In this document: piece by piece, positions 1-10,972 of the stretch
Numbering within the stretch: the first letter of the stretch is position 1
Layout of the letters: the number at the start of each line of letters is the position of its first letter
Assembly (NCBI GenBank): GCA_954871525.1
Contig: OX940872.1
Location: 25,267,746 to 25,331,745, forward strand
DNA: 64,000 bases
From: Parietaria judaica
Lineage: Eukaryota > Streptophyta > Magnoliopsida > Rosales > Urticaceae
Direction: 5' to 3'
Made by a program: the position numbers and the translations under genes
The notes under the pieces: generated by a model
Told to the model about the DNA's origin: nothing
What the model saw: the letters and a program-made list of their open reading frames with translations, nothing else
Databases searched by the model: none

Positions 1-8
1 ATAAAGAA

Positions 9-9
<1 letters not shown>

Positions 10-56
<47 letters not shown>
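10..56. repeat. Compound (AT)n(GT)n microsatellite
   Basis: A run of AT dinucleotides passes directly into a run of GT dinucleotides at the left edge of the window. It is simple sequence with no gene signal. Confidence 0.95.
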
Positions 57-113
57 ATTACAACCCTGGTTAATAATGTAAAATGCTTCATCCACATTCC
101 TACCAGTTCTTAA

Positions 114-1500
114 TTTTTTTTTTTTGAGAGAAAGTACCAGATTCATTAAAACAAAATCAGCTGAGGGAACAAACATCCCTCTGAGCTACAGATAAAAGCC
201 ATTCCGGGCATACAAACGACCAAAAATCAGTCGGTAAAGAGTTAAGACGTCTCTTCGCTAAACAATTGGCGACTTCATTACATGAGCGAGGTACCCAACG
301 ACACTTTTTGTTCCATCCCGTCACAGCGGCAGCCGCAGAGATATTCTCTAAGATTGAACCTTGCAGGCTATGGAAATTACGTCCGTTGACAAGTTGCGAA
401 GCGCGTAGACAGTCGGACTCCACTTCCGATATCTTCCACTCCCGTCCATGAGCGAAGAGAAGACCCCGAAGGATGGCATAACATTCTGCAGTAAGGGCCG
501 AATTCGCACATGGAATAAGTTCAGCGCAAACTCCCATAATCGTGCCATGTTTGTCCCGAATCACCGCCCCGACCGACGCTCGACCGGCTTTCTCATCCCA
601 AGCCGCATCGACATTCAATTTGAGGCCACCATCTTCTGCCCCGCACCAGACCCTTGGCCGCTCGACACTGTCTGTGGGATTCAATTCTGTGCACTTGTTT
701 TGCCCTTTGTAGCTCGTGAGCCAATAAGAAACTTCTCCGACCCAAATTTCCGGTCTCTTTGAAAAAGTCTCAAAAAGGCGGTTATTCCTATCCGACCACG
801 ATGCCCACAAGAGACCACAAAAAAATTCCAGATTCCCTTCATCGAGAGTCTCCACTGCCCTTAGGCAGATTTCACGAAAAGAAAAGTGTCCCGTCTTGCT
901 TACCCAACGATGTAGCGACGACGCATCCCATATCGCTCGAGCTCTAGGACATCCCCAAACCGCATGGCGAACGTCCTCTGGAAGGGCACCACAAAACTTG
1001 CAAAACGGTAAACATTCTATCCCCCTACCTCGAAGAGCACCGAACGTCGGAAGAGCTTCATGCCAAGCGCGCCACACCACATGCTTTACTTTGGGCGGGA
1101 TTTGTAAACCCCACATCCTCTTCCACCATTTAGAATCGGTTTCGAAGGAGCATGAGGGCCCACCCCCCGTGTTTGCCATAGCTAATCGGTATCCCGACCG
1201 AGCTGTATAGAGACCGTCTTCCTCAAAGTGCCACACAAGCCTATCTCTTGTACCCGGTCCTCCCCACGGGATCTTTAAGATGTTCACAGCGTCATATGGG
1301 GACATTAAAGCTTCCACCAACTCTTTGTTCCAACCTCCTTTATCCCAAAGATCGGCTACCCGCCATGGAAACCCATCGTCCGGTTCCTCCGCGCTCACAG
1401 TTTTTCGGCTTTCTGAAATTGTTTCTTTTCTTCGAAAAAGCTTTCAATAAAAAGCCCAATTCTTTTCTTATTGGCCGGAACCGATCCGAAGAAAAAAAAA
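114..1500 (-). mobile_element. 5'-truncated L1-type LINE with poly(A) tail
   Basis: The plus strand shows a run of twelve T at 114-125, which is a poly(A) tail for an element read on the minus strand. Just inside it is a short 3' UTR, then an open frame encoding the C-terminal end of a plant LINE ORF2. The endonuclease and reverse transcriptase domains are missing, as expected for 5' truncation during target-primed reverse transcription. The 5' boundary, near 1400-1510, is not clear, and I found no convincing target-site duplication. Confidence 0.75.
157..1398 (-). pseudogene. LINE ORF2 C-terminal fragment: zinc-binding RT-associated domain plus RNase H
   Basis: The frame encodes about 413 residues. 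Residues 85-160 match the zinc-binding domain that follows reverse transcriptase in plant non-LTR elements (zf-RVT): WKRMW, IPPKVKHVVWRAWHEALPT, then a C-x2-C...H...C pattern. Residues 260-380 form an RNase H-like fold of the plant LINE type, with acidic residues in VDAAW, AEC and ESDC. The frame stays open upstream of 1398 without a convincing ATG, so this is a fragment of a longer ORF2, not a gene with its own start. It is uninterrupted, which suggests a fairly young insertion. Similar fragments are often annotated as putative ribonuclease H proteins; I infer no host function. Confidence 0.75.
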
Positions 1501-1510
1501 ATACAAGGGT

Positions 1511-1925
1511 GAAGTGAACACTGGTTTGTACACCCTAAATTCTAGACTATATATATATATATATAATTAATTAAATAATAAGCATAACCAAAACTTCGAA
1601 TAATATATGAAATAAGGCTGAATAAAACTCTAAAGTTAAAGCTATAATAATTCATAATTATACATTTTACTTAAACCGGTAAATAAAAACGAACCGTACC
1701 AAAAACCGAGCGTAGGGGTCAAAAAACCCTAGGCTATGAACTGATTATGTAAAGCTCATATTATAGAGACAGTTGCTTGACGTGCAAAGCAAGCTTCCAT
1801 TTCAATACCCTTTGACAAAATAAACCGACCACAGAAATGAGCCTTAAAAGAATCTTGTATATATTCCTATAAGAATCAGAATCTAGTGGTTAATAATCCA
1901 ATTCTCATTCCAAACATTTACAGAC
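1511..1925. other. AT-rich spacer
   Basis: AT-rich sequence with a short (AT)n run near 1547-1564. I see no coding or RNA feature. It lies beyond the 3' end of the minus-strand GT14 gene and may include its 3' UTR and polyadenylation region. Confidence 0.5.
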
Positions 1926-1929
1926 ATCT

Positions 1930-1959
1930 TTGAAAAAGTCAACGTGTTGACTTTTTCAA
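1930..1959. repeat. Perfect 14-bp inverted repeat with 2-nt centre
   Basis: TTGAAAAAGTCAAC at 1930-1943 is followed by GT and then by its exact reverse complement at 1946-1959. It starts 2 bp beyond the stop codon of the GT14 gene, so it lies in that gene's 3' UTR and could fold as an RNA hairpin. Each arm holds a TTGAC (W-box) core in opposite orientation. Confidence 0.8.
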
Positions 1960-1961
1960 GG

Positions 1962-4482
1962 TCATTCAACAGTACACCTATCAGACATTGCGGTGCCGTT
2001 GGACAGCAACCCGACAAGCAGTTTCTCCAGTCTCTTGGCTCCCAAGCCCGGCCTCAGAATCTCCGCGTCTCCCCAGACCGAGCACGTGCCATTTCCGGGC
2101 TGGTCCAAGCACCAGCCACCCGGAACGGCCTGGCCCCGCTTGCGCCCCAAGAGTTCACGGTCAATGCGGTTGAGTAACGGGTCGTTTGGCCGGAACTTGG
2201 CGGCGAAGGCCGCTCCGCTCCGAACCATGGCGTCGAAATCCTCCGGTTTGTCGGAGTCGGCATATTTGAGGTTGTGGTTTATGGCGGTTCGGTTGAAGTG
2301 GCGGGAATTGCACAGGACTGTAGGGAAGTAATGGGAGAGAGACGAGGGCGTGTTGGAGAAGTACATCAAGAGCGTCCTCGGGAAATTGTCCGTGCCCATG
2401 ATGCAAAACTCGACGAATTTGCGGCTTAAAAAGGCGGAGGATGAGCCTGAGAAGAAAATATAACAGAAGTGAGTTTGACTTTGTTGAAAGTCAATGGGGC
2501 AATGCCGTCCAACACAAATAAAATGTAACGTTTTCATTAAAAGGGAGTTTTACTTTTTATATTTTCTAAATTCAATTTTTGCAAAAAAAAAAAAACTATA
2601 TAATACACGCAAAGTGTACTTTAATTTCATTTTATGCCCCTTCATTTTTAATTTTCAAAAATCCATAACTGTCCCTGGACATAATTTTACAGTTATACTT
2701 TTATATATCTTCTAATTTAAATTTTTACAAAAATGCCCATCTATCTGCTCAAACCAACTCAGAAGGCTTAAATTTTCATTTTATACTTCTGCAATTATTT
2801 ATTTATATTTCTAATTTTTGCGACATTTCGATGAATTCAATAAGCATAAAATTCAGCATATGTTTTCCAAAGTAAACTAATTACCGAGACCAAATATGAA
2901 TCACGAAATAGTAGTACCTGTAAAGAGACGATAAGCATTAGGCAGTTGCCGCTTCTGAGAGGCGTAAAACATTGCCGTTTTCTCCGAAAGATAAAGCCCC
3001 GGATCGACAATTATGGGCTTCAACTTCTTAGACCTGTAAGATTGATTCCAAATTAGTAAACCCTTTCATATTCATGAAAGAAATAAGAACATAATTCATG
3101 AGAAGATATTACATACTCTCTCCATCCGATGTAGCTCGAATGCTTCACGAAGTTGAGACTCTTCGGCACGTACGACAAAATGTGCAGCAGATCTGAGTTT
3201 CCGAGCACGAAAATTTAATCAGAAACCATAATCTCGGGAGCAAAGCAGGCATTAGCTAATCTGGATTCGATGATTTATCGGAATTCCAAACCGCATAGAG
3301 GAACCAACCGTCCGAGTTGTTTTAATGTATTTGATGAACTAGGTTTACCATCGCAAACACATAATACGAAACCAAATGGTATCCGAACAACGAAAACCTA
3401 AACCGGATCAAACTTCCTAAACCAATGCAATACAGATCCAAACTTCCCATATTGAAACTTCAACCATAGCCGTCCGCAGTAAACCTAACCATACTCCTGC
3501 GTGATAAGCGGGTAATAGCCACAGCTTCGAGGCAGCCTCAGCAGCATAGCCCGCACTCGGAAACACAAAATACAAGCTCGAAATTGACACTCAAACTCTA
3601 ATCTAAATCGAATGTGACGGCCCAACAACAAATTCCTACACAGAGAACCCAATCAGCTATTTTCCCAACTCTAATCCTAAGCTAACGAAAGCTTCAATCC
3701 TCCGTGAAGTGAACCTAACCGTACCGGCCTGCGTGAAAAGCGGGTATCCCCGCATCGAGGCCAGCACGCGCGAAAAGAATTGTAACTTCCGTAAACAAAC
3801 CACTACACAGGAAACCCAATCCTAAAAATGCCTAACTCTAATCAAAAGATCCAAACTTCCCAACCAAAATAGTCCCAATTCCAAAGAACTTCAACCGAAA
3901 CCGAACCATACCGTCCTGCGTGACCAACGGATAGTCCCCGGCGTCGAGGCTGACGAACCAGTCCCACCGCTCCGACAGCCGCAGCAGCATCGCCGCCCCG
4001 CGGAGCTCCGCGGCCAGCGCCGACGAGCCCCCAGCGTAAGCGAAATCGGCCCGGCCCACGACGTCCACATTGCGCGCGGCCGCGAAGAGCGGGTCCGCCT
4101 CGACGGCGCGGGCGAGGCGGTCCCGGTGCGCCTGCGGGGCCCGGCGGTCGAGGTGGAGGAGGTAGCGGTTGCGCGGGTGGTAAGCCGCGCGGAGGAGGCG
4201 GAGGACTCGATCGTAATCGCCGTCGGAGCCGGAGATGAGGTAGGCGACGGAGGGAGGCGGGGCCGGGTCGGAGAGGCGGGTCGGGCGGGGCGGAAAGAGG
4301 CGCGGGTCGGGCGGGGCGGGGAAGCGGGGCTTGGCGGCGGAGGAGGAGAGAGAGAGGAAGAGGAGGAGCGAGAGGAGGGAGGTGGCGAGGGCCAGCGAGA
4401 GGGCGGTTTTGGGGTCGCGGAGAGAGGCTGAGGATGATGATGATGATGATGAAGATGAAGATTCTGATGATGGGTTTTGCAT
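1962..4482 (-). CDS. GT14-family beta-glucuronosyltransferase-like protein (GlcAT14 type), four exons
   Basis: The CDS is the complement of 1962-2446, 2918-3033, 3117-3192 and 3912-4482, giving 415 residues. All junctions are GT-AG and phases are consistent. Layout is that of a Golgi type II membrane protein: a short N-terminal tail with a serine run, one membrane anchor at about residues 25-49, a proline-rich stem, then the Branch/GT14 domain from SVAYLISG onward. Family landmarks include YLLHLDRRAP, DWFVSLDAGDYPLVTQDD spanning the exon 1-2 junction, IGWRE, DPGLYLS, LFTGSSSAFLSRKFVEFC, and a C-terminal GGWC...GNGTCSVWGD motif. Relatives add glucuronic acid to arabinogalactan-protein glycans; that activity is inferred from family membership. 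The ATG at 4482 is the first in frame and precedes the anchor. Exon 1 is very GC-rich compared with the introns. Confidence 0.88.
3450..3930 (-). repeat. Decayed tandem copies of the exon 1 end and 5' splice site inside GT14 intron 1
   Basis: The true exon 1 end (donor at 3911) is followed in the intron by two diverged copies, with donor-like junctions near 3724 and 3494. Read in the exon frame, the copies give GYPLFTQA and GYYPLITQE where the exon has GDYPLVTQD, each followed by GTAYGG. The copy near 3494 also keeps AMLLRL from further upstream in the exon. The intronic sequence after each junction is similar as well. Spacing between junctions is about 187 and 230 bp. This is best explained by local tandem duplication across an exon-intron boundary followed by decay. 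Confidence 0.75.
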
Positions 4483-4770
4483 TTTGATGGTTTTCTCAAG
4501 CTGGGTCGATCTAAGATTGCATTTTGGGATTGTTCTTCTGCGGATCTTGTTGGTATCGATCTGCGAGCAAATGGGTTCTTCAGAGAGCTCTCAGTTTCTT
4601 CTTCTTGTTGGTGTCTCGCTTTGCTTTGGATTTGCTTGCTCACTCCTCACTCCACTCTCGAATATTCTGCCCCTCTCTCTCTCTCTCTCTCACAGATATT
4701 GCAACAATCGTCGTAGCTCGTATCTCTGTCGGTGTGACGTTGGCGTGACGGATGCGTCCGTGGTACTAGC
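4483..4770 (-). promoter_or_regulatory. 5' leader and proximal promoter of the GT14 gene
   Basis: Sequence upstream of the GT14 ATG contains a CT tract at 4673-4691 (GA on the coding strand), common in plant 5' leaders. No unambiguous TATA box was identified, so the transcription start is not placed. Confidence 0.4.
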
Positions 4771-5400
4771 GATTTGGATACGGATACCAGACACGAAATG
4801 ATTATGGCACGATACGTAAATGAGTTTGGCGATTTGAGTTCAGACACGAGAAACAAAATCGGGGTCCAAAGAGGCGAAGACAAGAGACGAAAATGTTACG
4901 ACATGATATAAATGGATGTAGAAATCCGGTTCCGGACACAACACGCTATGATTAATTTAAGGCGTAAATGAATTTGAATATTCTATAATGTAGGTTCCGG
5001 CCCAAGACAAAAAAATAGTTCCAACACAACGTAAATGGGTTAAGCAATGTGAATTTGAACACGAAATAGCTATGAAGTGCAGTTAATGAGTTTGGCAATG
5101 TGAGTCAAAACCGGAGAGGTGAAACAATTATGAAACGACGTAATTTTTTTGGTAACCTAAGACTAGACACGAGACATGACACGCTTACAGCACGACGTAA
5201 ATGTGTTAAGCAATCTAAGTCCGGACACGAGGCGTGAAACTGTTACGAGTGTTACACCACTACGAAAATGGATTCGGAATATGGCCATATGGGTATGAAG
5301 CATGACATGAAAACGGTTATTATGAGTCACGTGGCACACAATTGTTATTGATACGATACGATGTAAATGGATCATATCGACTTTAAATAGATTAGACACA
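4770..5400. repeat. Degenerate tandem repeat, units of roughly 80 bp
   Basis: Variants of GACACGAGACATGACACG, CACGACGTAAATGNGTT and GCAATNTGAGTCCGGACACGA recur about five times. Spacing and sequence are loose, so the array is old. It starts just beyond the GT14 promoter. No coding potential is apparent. Confidence 0.6.
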
Positions 5401-5904
5401 ATCAAAGAATAAAAAGATGCATTTTTATATGTTATTAACTCTGTTATTTATTTTCAAAACATTGTTCGATTATAAAAATATAATATTGTTAGTTAGATTT
5501 AAGTTTTTATAACTTTAATCGTATTAATTTAATCCCATGAGTAAAAGACAAGTTGTATTTTAGCAATACTACAATGAAATACATGTTAAATGATTGAATG
5601 GAGAAACAAGATAAACACAATTATTATGCAAGTCTTATTTTCAAACACACGTTATGAATAAGCCAAGTTTAAGTCTATATAAATTTAATAAACAAAAAAT
5701 ATCACGTTACAAGCGCGACATGAATTGTCAGTCCAATATTAGCCACTGGCCGATTGAACACAAAACTATAACATGTCGTTTTGACTATTGCATGATACTT
5801 GTCGTTTTTTACTTAATAGAGACAGAGAACCTCAAAACAAAACGTTCATATATATATATATATATCAGCATAAATTATCACTGTGCATATATATATATAT
5901 CTAT
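5401..5904. other. AT-rich intergenic DNA
   Basis: A stretch of low-complexity AT-rich sequence with two short (AT)n runs near 5851 and 5890. The small open frame at 5654-5932 has no recognisable domain and runs into simple repeats; I treat it as chance. Confidence 0.5.
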
Positions 5905-6497
5905 TATGGGGCGGAGCCAGAGTTCTGATTAAAAGGGGATGAAATTAATTAGTTATAAATTTCATAATAAAACGAGATATTGAAACTATTATTAAACATT
6001 GAATTTAACTATTTTTTATGAAATTCCGGTTTATGAAAATAGTTCATTAGGATCTTTATATGATTAGAAATCTACATGTTACGTTCTCAAAATATTAATA
6101 TAATTTTTTTTTCAATATTTAAAACTTTGCACGTGTTAAATTGATTGGTAATTTTTATTCTCTAATTTTGTAAGTTGTAATCGTTTTAGTATACCTATAA
6201 TTAAGTAAAGTACAAAAAAATACCATGAAGAAAAGAAGTTATAATCATAAAAAGTGTGTCTAAAAAACATTAAAAAATAAAAATATAGTGGGTTTGAGAA
6301 GTGAAACAAGGGCTATAACTCGGAGGAGACTTTAAAAGTAACAAAACTCCACTAGGCAGTGATGATATTTATCTACAAATGCTATGTTTATTATTTAAAT
6401 ATAAACTTTTAATAATATTAATAATTAAAAAAAAATAACGTGTTCGGACCAAGTGGGGACGACCGCCCCCGCTCCACCCCCCTTGACTCCGCCCCTG
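5905..6497. mobile_element. hAT-like non-autonomous element with GGGGCGGAG terminal inverted repeats
   Basis: The left end reads GGGGCGGAGCCAGAG near 5908. The right end, inverted, reads CAGGGGCGGAGTCAAGG, ending at 6497. Termini of the CAGNGGCGGAGCCA type are typical of plant hAT MITEs. The interior is AT-rich with no transposase frame. The flanks are AT repeats, so an 8-bp target duplication cannot be judged. Confidence 0.55.
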
Positions 6498-8039
6498 TAT
6501 ATATATTTGATGTACTAACATTTTATTCATTTTAAAACTAGAAATTCATATTTTCATCAACTAATCACGAATTCGTTTTTGTATTGTTAATATTCCTTAA
6601 TCTTTACTTGTTTATTGAGATATTTCTTAGTTATTATTTTCTTTATATACATTAATTTAAAAAGGAACTGGTAATGCTAAATGATAATCATCATCTAGAA
6701 AAAGAGACAAGCCGGCAAAAATCTTTTGAGGATTCGAAGAGTAAGAACAAAAAATTAAAGGAGAAGATAAAGAAAGAATTTATATATAATAATAATAATA
6801 AATATTATTATATATGCGCCTAAACATGATCGTCATATAACACGTGGTATTATTTTAGCAAATTTTATCTAGCTTATATTGAATTTTAGATTAAATATCA
6901 CCAGTACTTTCTAAACTTATATCTTTGAAATTGTTTGTAATTTGTATAATTTGATTCTTTGCATCAGTTAGCCTTTGAATTTTTCTTCTATCATTTTACT
7001 CCTCTGAAATTATTAATACTGTATCGATTTGTATGACTAACGTATCAATTTGTATCTTTCTCTACACATACAGATTCAAAAATCATTATTTTTCATGAAT
7101 TTTGAATTTATGTGTCTGAATATTTTATACGCTTACAACTTTCACTCAAATTCAAACCTAAATTTATCTTACTTATCATTCTTTCATCTCCACATTTAAA
7201 TATTTAAACAATTTGTTTTTCATAAAATCTATTTTTATAACCTTTTTATTTTTTTTTATAATATTTGAAAGTACATGTTTCATATTCCACTTTATTAACA
7301 AAATATCATTAATATTCAACGAAAAATTAATTCGAAGTTAGATACACACATCATGTTAGCCTAAAAGCCGAGATATGTATATTGAACTGCTTGAGTTTCG
7401 ACATGAAGATTGCTATTTAAAAACTAGCAATGTTTTTCTTTCTTTGTATTGTTCTATGTGGGACTTTTCAAATCCAAACAAAGGTGTATTATCCATAAAA
7501 AAAAACAAAAAACAAAAAACAAAAGTGTATTATAATTGTTCATTCATTTTTATTTGCGGACTTCTTTATTAAGCTAAATAGCCTATTATGTATATTATAT
7601 TATCAAATTATGTAATACATAGTATTTTTTATCATGTTTTTAGTCCAGTAATATATTAACGTACTAAATTATGAGCTTAATCTGCGTGTTTTCATAAAAT
7701 CTATTTTTATTGACTTCTAATCCTTTTGGTAATATTGGTGAAATTATATTTTCATATTGAAATTTAATAAAAAGAATCATTAATATTCAACAACGACAAA
7801 AAAAAAAGTCAACTTTTTCATCTATTAAAAAAATTTATACAAAAAAATTAAAGAAAAAAATAATACAAAGTTACAAACTCAAGAGCAAAGATTTAAAACA
7901 ATAAAAAAAAAGAAGTTCAAAAGAATAACATTATACAATATATAATAAAAGATAAATTAAAGAGCCAATGGAGTGAAAAATTCAAAGAAACATTAGTGAC
8001 ATTTACCAATAAATTTAATAGTAATTATTTTTGGACTTA
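6498..8039. other. AT-rich intergenic DNA
   Basis: Very AT-rich sequence with homopolymer runs. The short open frames, such as 7375-7572, lack domains or codon structure. I see no gene here. Confidence 0.5.
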
Positions 8040-8350
8040 AGTATTGAGAAATGAGACCGGAGAGAGAGCGTTGAGTATCTATCTAATCTATCTACCCACC
8101 AAAGCAACTAACTCCAGAATGGAAGGTAAAGTGGGACCCGCTTTCACATGCAGCGTGGGACCCACTCACAAGATCTCCGCCGCCACGTGCGCTGTCTAAT
8201 AAACTAGAGGAAAATAAATCGAGACACGTGTCCGGTTTTGATTGGGTGAATGACGAGAGGGAGTGAGCGTCGAAGCAATCGCCCATTGGCCGTCCGTTTG
8301 CGTAAGCGGCCCGTCCTAATCCCACATCCCTTATCTTCTCCCTCATTCTT
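8040..8350. promoter_or_regulatory. Isolated promoter-like island with TCP-type and G-box sites
   Basis: Within about 100 bp there are two GTGGGACC boxes (8131-8138 and 8155-8162), which match TCP-binding consensus sites, and two CACGTG G-boxes (8184-8189 and 8225-8230), the second inside the palindrome GACACGTGTC. Base composition is clearly richer in GC than either flank. No coding region follows closely on either strand; the nearest gene downstream on the plus strand is the GATA factor 2.6 kb away. A distal control element or an unseen non-coding transcript are both possible. The sites are seen; the function is inferred. Confidence 0.45.
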
Positions 8351-10915
8351 TACTTTATTCCCATTTTAACCTCGCCCTTCCTCTCTATTTACCACCACCA
8401 AGTCAACGGTCAACGTGTATTTTTTTGTTAAATGGCGGTTATGTCCCTTGGGTTTTCTATGGTGGTGTAATTTCTTCTTGCTTTTTAATTTTTGACATAA
8501 ATATCCTTTATGAAAGAAACGGAGTGTCATACATTCATCAACAATGATACATGATACAACCAATTTATTATCAAATAGTTTTGGTAAACGGGCTAAACCG
8601 GTGGGCGGGAGCATTGTCGAGATGGGCAGCTCACCCATAGCATGCCGGTCTCAAATGACGGGTATCTAGATGAAACAGCATGATGAATCCATGTATTCGA
8701 TCAACCGCGATGAAAAATCTTACAAAATCGAGTTATTTCATTTATAAAACTGACATCACCTAATTTAAGTATTACGGACAAATAAAAAAAAACTTTTGAC
8801 GTGTGAAATACATTATTTTCTTAAAAATGTGAAGCATTGTTGTCAAAAAGTATAATACCGGAGGCAAAGAGCACTAAGATCAAAATTTGAGGGCATTAAT
8901 GTCAATAACTCTACGATGTTGCTAAATAATTAAGCGGTATTTATTCAATGTAGTTAATTACTATGTCAATGTTCGTATGGACATGAGGTTGATGAAAAAT
9001 TGATTGACAAGTTAATATTATTCAACATGCCTTAAAAAAAAAAAAAAACACATTTGAATAATTGTGTTTATTTTAATCTTATGACGAAATTATAGGTATG
9101 ATGGCATTAAATTAATTTGATGGTGGGCAAAAAGTAAAAGAAAATTGAAAGATACGGTTTCTTATCTTCATCTAATTATAGCTAACAATTGTACACCCCA
9201 TCAAACTACCGAGGCTATATTTGGAACAATCTTTTTTAGGTAATAATATTTGTGAAATAATTTTTATATATTTTATATTCCATTTTTAGGAATAATATAA
9301 TGTTTTATGTGTTCTTCAAATAAATTAATAGAACGATCAATAATTTATTTGAATTTATGTACTTACTTTGGCAATTATGTTAACGTCGAGGACCGTACAA
9401 ATACCGATATTTTAACCAGTGAGTTGAAAACATTCCAATTGTTATTTTTTTATCGTAATTGAATTATTAATACGGATCGTAAAAGTACCGCCAAATAATC
9501 AAAATATTATAAAAAAAAAACATGGTAAATCCAAGTATGTGTTATTGATTTGTAGAATAAAACATGAGATTCGGATTACCGAATCTTTATAAATAAGTAT
9601 TAAAGGAAAATGATGCACCGGTTATTTTTATCCTAAAAAGACAAATCTTCATCCGAGAGCAAAATATTTATAAAAAATAATAGAAACCGATAAATCTGGC
9701 CTCGTTACGAATGTACGGGATTCGGATTTACAGAATGGCAAAGATATTATTCTTTACCCTAAACAAGGCCAAGAGTATTAAAACTTCTTGCTGAGATTGG
9801 ATATAAAATATACTTTGATATTAAAACTTCATATTGTAATGAATTATTATTATATATTGAAATGATTAAATAAATAAATTGATATGGAGTAGAGAAGAGA
9901 GTCAAAAGGCCATTGAGATTCTGTCACATGTCAATATGTCATGAAACCATAAACAACAAAAAACAAAGTACAAGTTTGACTCCTCGAGTGCATGGAAAAG
10001 ATCATGCACCCTGTCACACCCTATTATTCTCCTTTCACACGTTATTTACTCATAAGTCACTGTCGTAGCATGAAACGAAACTTAATTTAAGTTTTAAGGA
10101 ACACCCCTCATTTTTCTAAATTTTGTCTTACTTAACCTTTTATTTTGTAAAATCACTACTTCACACTTTTGACTTTATCCTTTTGTTATTCAAGTAGTCC
10201 CTGGCCTTACAGCTTTTGTTCCTAAATACCCATAAATAGAACTAGAATTTGTGTTTAAAGGAGACTGAACGGTAAAATTAACAATAAAGAGGGTTAAATT
10301 GTAATATTAAAAAAATACATGCATATTTTGAACATCAACATGCTTCCGCCTATGTAAATACCCCTTCCTTGAAATTACCCTTAGTTTTAACAAAAAAATA
10401 TACAGTCATAAGATACACACTAATAGTAATACAAATTACAACTAAAATTATGTATAATAGACAACAAAAATAAAATAAGTAAAAGACAAATTTTCAAATA
10501 AAATGTATTAATTTGTACATTTTTCTATTTTTTTTTATTTAGCCCTTCATATTTAAACGGCATCATTTAAAAAAATTAAATAGAACACATAATTTTTTGT
10601 ATATTTGTTTTAAAGTATCAAGTCAAAAAATTGTAATTTTATTACAAATTTCATAAATTGATATATAGAGATGAAAAATTACAAAATCAACAATATGATA
10701 TGGTACGTTCATTTTTCCAAATTAAGAGGTCATCTAAAAACAAAAACAAAAGTAAAAGGTGTCCATAAATAATTGTCCTATTTTTTTTTTATAGAAACAA
10801 AAAAAAAATAGAAACCAAATTAGAAAATCAATAACTCAGAAAATCTACGTCCCTTCGTTCCCACAGAAAAACCCTCCTTCAAAAATAGGGATAATTCTCC
10901 CAAACCCCTTTTCCC
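8351..10915. other. AT-rich intergenic DNA upstream of the GATA gene
   Basis: Mostly AT-rich sequence with A and T runs and no recognisable gene, RNA or complete element. The region 10700-10915 presumably includes the promoter of the GATA gene. Confidence 0.5.
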
Positions 10916-10964
10916 TCTCTCTCTCTCTAGAAACCACCCACTTTCTCTCTCTCTCTCTCTCTCT
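10916..10964 (+). repeat. CT-rich tracts in the GATA 5' leader
   Basis: Two CT dinucleotide runs separated by a short segment lie just upstream of the ATG at 10973. Pyrimidine tracts of this kind are common in plant 5' UTRs near transcription starts. Confidence 0.7.
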
Positions 10965-10972
10965 CCCCAGAA

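Noticed and set aside
3891..4643. 250-codon minus-strand frame overlapping GT14 exon 1
   Set aside because: It is an alternative frame of the same exon, rich in Ser, Pro, Arg and Thr with no domain. The GT14 frame explains the region.
5654..5932. 92-codon plus-strand open frame
   Set aside because: It ends in translated (AT)n repeats and overlaps the start of a hAT-like element. No domain is visible.
8092..8346. 84-codon minus-strand open frame
   Set aside because: No domain, signal peptide or homology pattern. It overlaps the cluster of TCP and G-box sites, so regulatory sequence is the better reading.
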